Below are positions 6,916 through 10,449 of a stretch of 10,449 nt of DNA, one piece after another. The DNA comes from Butyrivibrio sp. UBA3740 (lineage in GTDB: Bacteria > Bacillota > Clostridia > Lachnospirales > Lachnospiraceae). How positions within the stretch are numbered: position 1 is the stretch's first letter; each line of letters starts with the position of its first letter. Made by a program: the position numbers and the translations under genes. Below the pieces are notes generated by a model. That model was not told the DNA's origin. It saw only the letters and a list, made by a program, of their open reading frames with translations, and ran no database searches. The stretch is from contig DFGW01000061.1 of assembly GCA_002372465.1 (NCBI GenBank), positions 1 through 10,449 on the forward strand. Reading direction: 5' to 3'.

Positions 6916-7521
6916 TTACTTCCCTTTACTGATAAATTTGTTGCACATATCCACAGCAAAGCCCACGGGATATAGCTGCACCATAATGGAATCGATAAGA
7001 TCACCTATCGTCATCCTAAATGCTATTTTAACAAATTTATCGTAAGTAGTATCAAACATTTTTTCAAAAACTTTAATACTCTCAACATCTATGCGATTAA
7101 CTATGGGAGTACTGATGTCTGTAGCTATGGCAAGCATGGAAGATAAAGATGTGGCACTGGTGCCCATCATCTGGTTCATAGCCTCAGAAGCTGCGGAAAG
7201 ATGAAGATCTGTGATATCTCCTGCTGTGTTGGAGCCATCTCCGCCCATCATAAGATCGGTCATAACTTTTACATCATGCTCCTTAAGAACAAGTACATTA
7301 TTTCCCTGAAGGCCCTTCACATAATGGATCTGTACAAAGATACAAGTCTTTTCATAATCGTCAAGAGCTTCGCTTCTCTTTATCACCTTTACATTGGGAG
7401 TAGTGATGTCAACCTTTTTGTTGACCATCATACTCAGTGTCGTAGCAGAGTTTCCCATACTGATATTGGCAATCTCTCCCAGAATATCAATCTGTTCATT
7501 ATTTAGAGTGAATTCTTCCAA
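6916..7521 (-). CDS. CheC/FliY-N-type CheY-P phosphatase, stand-alone
   Basis: The protein has 201 residues if started at TTG 7521. It contains two copies of the CheC-family phosphatase motif [D/S]-x3-E-x2-N-x22-P: Asp12, Glu16, Asn19, Pro42, and Ser109, Glu113, Asn116, Pro139. Both sites are complete, so it should remove phosphate from CheY-P. Segments such as VDITTPNVKVI, LSAASEAMNQMMG and GDLIDSIMVQLYP follow the middle domain of FliY more closely than CheC. It lacks the C-terminal FliN-like (SpoA) domain that fixes FliY in the motor switch, and the N-terminal CheY-binding peptide of FliY. It is therefore a soluble phosphatase or a FliY paralogue. An ATG at 7536 is in frame, but the perfect GGAGGTGA at 7527-7534 lies inside that extension, 5 nt before the TTG, so TTG is preferred. 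It heads an operon with the DUF4317 gene. Confidence 0.85.
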   Translation of the reverse strand: MEEFTLNNEQIDILGEIANISMGNSATTLSMMVNKKVDITTPNVKVIKRSEALDDYEKTCIFVQIHYVKGLQGNNVLVLKEHDVKVMTDLMMGGDGSNTAGDITDLHLSAASEAMNQMMGTSATSLSSMLAIATDISTPIVNRIDVESIKVFEKMFDTTYDKFVKIAFRMTIGDLIDSIMVQLYPVGFAVDMCNKFISKGK

Positions 7522-7526
7522 GGCAG

Positions 7527-7534
7527 TCACCTCC
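7527..7534 (-). promoter_or_regulatory. Ribosome binding site supporting a TTG start
   Basis: GGAGGTGA on the - strand is fully complementary to the 16S rRNA tail and sits 5 nt before TTG 7521. The ATG at 7536 overlaps this site and has only a weak AGTAGG far upstream, so it is a poor start. Confidence 0.75.
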
Positions 7535-7559
7535 ATGTCTGATTACGAAACCTACTAAT

Positions 7560-7588
7560 ATTTTAGTTTAATCCAATTTCCTTGTAAA
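7560..7588 (-). promoter_or_regulatory. Sigma-A-like promoter of the phosphatase-DUF4317 operon
   Basis: On the - strand TTTACA (7583-7588, 5/6) and TAAAAT (7560-7565, 5/6) are separated by 17 bp. The predicted transcription start near 7553 gives a leader of about 30 nt to TTG 7521. I found no convincing sigma-D (flagellar, TAAA-N15-GCCGATAA) promoter, so the operon may not be co-regulated with late flagellar genes. Confidence 0.6.
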
Positions 7589-7659
7589 GCCGAATTCACG
7601 GTTATAAGCAAAGCTTTATTCTTTTTTTAGATTATATTTAATATATCCCACTTGATCGT

Positions 7660-7688
7660 TTAATATTAATTTGTGATTATCTTATAAA
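7660..7688 (+). promoter_or_regulatory. Possible promoter of the fruR-fruK-fruA operon
   Basis: TTAATA (7660-7665, 4/6) and TATAAA (7683-7688, 5/6) are 17 bp apart on the + strand. Transcription would start near 7695, right where the phased TGATT array begins. The whole stretch is very A/T-rich, so other hexamers such as TATGAT at 7715 or 7735 are also possible -10 boxes. The choice is uncertain. Confidence 0.35.
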
Positions 7689-7696
7689 AAATTAAT

Positions 7697-7746
7697 TGAT
7701 TATTTGTGATTATTTATGATTGATTTTGATTTTTTATGATGTTATT
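7697..7746 (+). repeat. Five 10-bp-phased TGATT direct repeats, putative FruR operator
   Basis: Consecutive decamers begin at 7697, 7707, 7717, 7727 and 7737: TGATTATTTG, TGATTATTTA, TGATTGATTT, TGATTTTTTA and TGATGTTATT. The TGATT core therefore recurs in exact 10-bp register, with the last copy reading TGATG. Further TGATT copies lie out of phase at 7674 and 7721. DeoR-family regulators commonly bind short direct repeats spaced by about one helical turn, and the array sits 41 bp before the fruR start codon. It is a likely autoregulatory operator for several FruR protomers on one face of the DNA. Confidence 0.6.
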
Positions 7747-7787
7747 CTTTTGTCATAAGCTAGATAACTGTGTTTGGAGGATCATGA

Positions 7788-8537
7788 ATGCTCACTCAGG
7801 AACGCCGCGATCTGATTGTCGCATACATCAACGAAAAAAATGCAGTAACGGTCACTGAACTGATGGATGAATTCGATGCATCAGCAGCCACCATAAGACG
7901 TGATCTTTCTGTGCTCCACGATGAGCGCAAGATCATGAAGGTCTTTGGAGGTGCTACCTCCTTAAGTGCCATGGACGTTAACACCAAGGAGCCTCCGGTT
8001 TCTGCCAAGGTCACCCTGAATGTTGAGGAAAAGGATCTTATCAGTAAATACGCAGCTTCGCTTATTAATGACGACGACTTTGTCTACATCGACTCGGGAA
8101 CCACAACCCTGGAGATGATCAAATATATTGATAATACAAAGGCCAAATATATCACCAACGGTATTGTTCACGCCAAGAGGCTTTTGGAAAAGAACCTTAA
8201 CACCATGATAATCGGAGGAAGGTGCAAGCATTCGACTGAAGCCATCATCGGTCCCGACTGTATCGACGGCATCAGGAAATACCATTTCACCAAAGCCTTC
8301 ATGGGAACCAACGGCATCTCAATAAATGCCGGCTACACCACTCCTGACGTGGACGAGGCTCTTGTTAAGGAAGAAGCTGTCAAGCACGCTTACATCTCCT
8401 ATATTCTGGCTGACCATTCAAAGTTCGGTCAGATAAGTTCGGTAACATTTGCAGACATAACAAGCTGCTGCATTATAACAGACAAAGAAGTAAACAGAAA
8501 TTATCACTCAAAGACCATCATCAAGGTGGTCGGATAA
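7788..8537 (+). CDS. fruR: DeoR-family transcriptional repressor of the fructose operon
   Basis: The 249-residue protein has the usual DeoR/GlpR length and layout. An N-terminal winged helix-turn-helix (about 3-56) contains VTVTELMDEFDASAATIRRD (21-40) and the family hallmark RRDL. The C-terminal sugar-phosphate sensor (about 76-235), related to ribose-5-phosphate isomerase, has DSGTTTLEM (102-110) as its phosphate-binding loop, FMGTNGIS (171-178) and the typical ADHSKFG (208-214). The start follows GGAGG (7776-7780) at a 7-nt distance. The gene is followed after 12 bp by fruK and then fruA, so the effector is probably fructose-1-phosphate and the target is its own operon. The TGATT array upstream is the likely binding site. 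The family alone would allow other sugar phosphates, so the fru assignment rests on the neighbours. Confidence 0.92.
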   Translation: MLTQERRDLIVAYINEKNAVTVTELMDEFDASAATIRRDLSVLHDERKIMKVFGGATSLSAMDVNTKEPPVSAKVTLNVEEKDLISKYAASLINDDDFVYIDSGTTTLEMIKYIDNTKAKYITNGIVHAKRLLEKNLNTMIIGGRCKHSTEAIIGPDCIDGIRKYHFTKAFMGTNGISINAGYTTPDVDEALVKEEAVKHAYISYILADHSKFGQISSVTFADITSCCIITDKEVNRNYHSKTIIKVVG

Positions 8538-8549
8538 AGGGAGGTAGAC

Positions 8550-9455
8550 ATGATCTACACTGTAACATTTAATCCAGCCATTGATTACGTAGTCAGAATG
8601 AGCGACAAGCTCCTTCCGGGCATGACAAACCGTTCTGACTCAGAGGAATGCTACTTTGGCGGAAAGGGAATCAACGTTTCCACTATTCTTAAGAACCTGG
8701 GTCTTGAAAACACTGCCCTTGGCTTTGTGGCAGGCTTTACCGGAAAGGCCATCGCAGAAAGTGTCAAAAGCCGTGGAATACAGGAGAAGTTCATTGAGCT
8801 GCCTGAGGGAATCTCAAGAATAAACGTCAAGATAAAGGGACAGGCTGAGACAGAAATAAATGCTCAGGGACCCAAGATACCTGAAGAAGCACAGGAAAAG
8901 CTCTTTTCCCAGATAAAAGAGCTAAAGGACGGGGATGTACTTATCCTGGCAGGAAGCATTCCCAAAACTCTCCCCAGCGATGTATATGAGAGGATAATCG
9001 CGCTGGTGACAGACAAAAAAATCGAAGTCGTTGTGGATGCGACCAAGGACCTTTTAAAGAATGTCCTTAAATATCATCCATTTTTAATAAAGCCAAACAA
9101 TCACGAGCTTGGTGAGATGTTTGGAACAGTTCTGAAAACTGATGACGAGATTGAGGCTCATGCCAAAAAGCTTCAGGAGCTTGGAGCCAGAAACGTACTT
9201 ATCTCCATGGCAGGTGACGGAGCAATGCTCATTTCCGAGGATGGTGAGAAGTTCAGGATCGGAGTTCCTAAGGGCAAGGTAAGAAACTCAGTTGGCGCCG
9301 GAGATTCAATGGTTGCAGGTTTCATCGCAGGGTACTTCAGAAATAAGAGTTATGAGGAAGCTCTTAAGATGGGTACAGCTGCAGGATCAGCAACAGCCTT
9401 CTCTGACGATCTCGCCACAGGTCAGGCAATAATGGAGCTTTATAGTAACCTTTAA
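8550..9455 (+). CDS. fruK: 1-phosphofructokinase
   Basis: A 301-residue PfkB-family sugar kinase of normal FruK length. It phosphorylates fructose-1-phosphate with ATP to fructose-1,6-bisphosphate in the cytoplasm. Visible motifs are TFNPAID (6-12, substrate-binding Asp12), FGGKGINVS (36-44), LAGSIP (133-138), KPNNHEL (181-187) and the nucleotide and catalytic signature VGAGDSMVAGF (248-258), with base Asp252. LacC (tagatose-6-phosphate kinase) has a similar fold and cannot be excluded from motifs alone. The position between fruR and a PTS fructose permease decides for FruK. The start is preceded by GGGAGG (8539-8544) at 5 nt and lies 12 bp after the fruR stop, consistent with a single transcript. 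Confidence 0.94.
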   Translation: MIYTVTFNPAIDYVVRMSDKLLPGMTNRSDSEECYFGGKGINVSTILKNLGLENTALGFVAGFTGKAIAESVKSRGIQEKFIELPEGISRINVKIKGQAETEINAQGPKIPEEAQEKLFSQIKELKDGDVLILAGSIPKTLPSDVYERIIALVTDKKIEVVVDATKDLLKNVLKYHPFLIKPNNHELGEMFGTVLKTDDEIEAHAKKLQELGARNVLISMAGDGAMLISEDGEKFRIGVPKGKVRNSVGAGDSMVAGFIAGYFRNKSYEEALKMGTAAGSATAFSDDLATGQAIMELYSNL

Positions 9456-9510
9456 GAGGAAGGTTTTATAAAGGGGATACAATTTAGGCACATAGCCAAA
9501 AGGAGGGTCT

Positions 9511-10449
9511 ATGAAAATCACAGATTTACTGAAAAAGGATGGCATTGAGTTAAATGCTGTCGCAGCCGACCAGAACGGAGCTATCGATAAGCTCATCGAA
9601 CTCCATTCAAAGGTTGGAAACCTTACAGATGCAGCAAAATTTAAGGAAGCTATTCTTGCAAGAGAAGCAAAAGGTTCTACTGCAATTGGTATGGGGATTG
9701 CCGTACCACACGGCAAATCAGCTGCAGTTGCAAAGGCAGGTCTTACTGCCATCACTATCCCGGCCGGAATCGACTATAAGTCACTGGATGGAAATCCAAG
9801 CAAGCTCTTCTTCATGATCGCAGCTCCTGATACAGCAGCTGATACACATCTTGAAGTGCTTTCAAAGCTTATGACACTTTTGATGGATCAGAGTTTTTCT
9901 CAGAAGCTCATCGATGCAAAAACTACTGATGAGTTCCTTCAGATCATTGATGACAAGGAAGCTGCAAAAGACAAGGAAGAGGCTGCTAAAAAGGCCGCTG
10001 CTGCTCCTGCAGCCAAGAAAGAGATCAAGAAGCTCGTTGGTGTTACAGCCTGCCCTACAGGTATTGCTCACACCTTCATGGCCGCTGAAGCTTTAGAGCT
10101 CAAGGCAAAAGAGCTTGGCATCGACATTAAGGTTGAAAAGGACGGCTCAGGCGGAGCCAAGGATGTCCTTACAGACGCAGAGATTGCTGCAGCAGATGCA
10201 GTTATCATCGCCTGCGACAAGAATATCGACATGGGAAGATTCGATGGCAAGAACGTTATAATCACTTCTACCAAAGAAGCTATCCACTCTCCCGAGGACC
10301 TCATTAAGAAGGCCTCCAATGGAGAGACAGCCGTTTATCACCATACAGGAGCAGTTAAGAAAGAATCTGCTGCTACAAATGAAAGTGCCGGAAGAAAAGC
10401 ATACAAGCACCTTATGAACGGTGTATCACACATGCTTCCATTCGTTATC
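9511..10449 (+). CDS. fruA: PTS fructose-specific EIIABC permease (3' cut by window)
   Basis: 313 codons are visible and the frame is open at the window edge. The protein imports fructose and phosphorylates it to fructose-1-phosphate. Residues 1-150 form the IIA domain, with phospho-acceptor His67 in GIAVPHGKS (62-70). An Ala/Lys/Glu-rich linker (about 148-172) follows. The IIB domain (about 173-272) carries phospho-acceptor Cys181 in TACPTGIAHT. A second linker (about 273-294) leads to the beginning of IIC (GRKAYKHLMNGVSHMLPFVI, 294-313), so nearly the whole membrane channel lies outside. The domain order A-B-C is that of Firmicute FruA. The start has AGGAGGG (9501-9507) close before it and lies 55 bp after fruK. 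That gap shows no clear terminator or promoter, so fruA is probably read from the fruR promoter. Confidence 0.94.
   Translation, partial: MKITDLLKKDGIELNAVAADQNGAIDKLIELHSKVGNLTDAAKFKEAILAREAKGSTAIGMGIAVPHGKSAAVAKAGLTAITIPAGIDYKSLDGNPSKLFFMIAAPDTAADTHLEVLSKLMTLLMDQSFSQKLIDAKTTDEFLQIIDDKEAAKDKEEAAKKAAAAPAAKKEIKKLVGVTACPTGIAHTFMAAEALELKAKELGIDIKVEKDGSGGAKDVLTDAEIAAADAVIIACDKNIDMGRFDGKNVIITSTKEAIHSPEDLIKKASNGETAVYHHTGAVKKESAATNESAGRKAYKHLMNGVSHMLPFVI

Noticed and set aside
7585..7598. Possible CcpA catabolite-repression (cre) site
   Set aside because: TAAAGCCGAATTCA misses three fixed positions of the cre consensus and overlaps the -35 box of the opposite operon. It is too weak to call.
7589..7611. 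Sigma-D flagellar promoter for the phosphatase gene on the - strand
   Set aside because: A TAAA box is present, but the -10 octamer at the right distance (GTGAATTC) matches GCCGATAA poorly, while a good sigma-A-like pair lies closer to the gene.
7962..8285. Open frame on the - strand inside fruR
   Set aside because: It is antisense to an intact DeoR-family gene with all expected motifs.
9456..9510. Possible terminator or regulatory hairpin between fruK and fruA
   Set aside because: Only a 3-bp GGC/GCC hairpin (9487-9497) is visible and there is no T tract.
9554..10410. Short frames on both strands across fruA
   Set aside because: The frame from 9511 reads continuously through IIA and IIB with both phosphorylation sites; the others are shadows.
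1..10449. CRISPR array, transposase, toxin-antitoxin, phage or defence island
   Set aside because: No spaced identical repeats, no terminal inverted repeats and no matching proteins were seen. All genes fit housekeeping, transport or signalling roles.

Overview
The window looks like the chromosome of a motile, anaerobic Gram-positive bacterium of the Clostridia, most likely a Lachnospiraceae member of the Butyrivibrio/Roseburia kind. This is inferred from the CheY tail, which reads almost like the Bacillus/Clostridium CheY, from a DUF4317 protein and a FliY-like phosphatase domain, and from the strong GGAGG-type ribosome binding sites. The species cannot be fixed from the sequence alone. I see no rRNA, tRNA, CRISPR array, insertion sequence or phage gene. 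Gene packing is dense and all genes look intact except the two cut by the window edges.

Layout. Positions 1-133 (+) hold the end of cheY, followed by a hairpin terminator that probably also serves the convergent operon. Positions 221-5590 (-) form a three-gene operon, transcribed in this order: an ABC exporter half (3842-5590), a second ABC exporter half (1870-3807) and a DUF2974/Mbeg1-like alpha/beta hydrolase fused to a six-helix membrane domain (221-1834). Its promoter is a perfect TTGACA/TATAAT pair whose spacer holds the 12-bp palindrome ATTGCATGCAAT, and more dyads lie upstream. Positions 5770-7521 (-) form a two-gene operon: a stand-alone CheC/FliY-N-type CheY-P phosphatase with two complete active sites, then a DUF4317 protein of unknown function, closed by a good terminator. 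Positions 7788-10449 (+) are a fructose operon: a DeoR-family repressor (fruR), 1-phosphofructokinase (fruK) and a PTS fructose permease (fruA, cut after the IIA and IIB domains). Upstream of fruR is an array of TGATT repeats in exact 10-bp register.

How the genes work together. The two ABC halves should form one heterodimeric exporter: the consensus ATP site would use Walker A/B of the 645-residue subunit and the signature of the 582-residue subunit, while the other site is degenerate. The hydrolase is co-transcribed, so a role in processing a substrate or in envelope or lipid stress is possible but unproven. In the fru operon, FruA imports fructose as fructose-1-phosphate, FruK converts it to fructose-1,6-bisphosphate, and FruR probably represses the operon until fructose-1-phosphate accumulates. 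The phosphatase may act on the CheY encoded at the left edge.

The items most worth a second look are the phosphatase-DUF4317 pair, the phased repeat array before fruR, the palindromic operator of the ABC operon with no regulator gene beside it, and the ABC-ABC-hydrolase operon. I did not find a clear new defence or mobile system.
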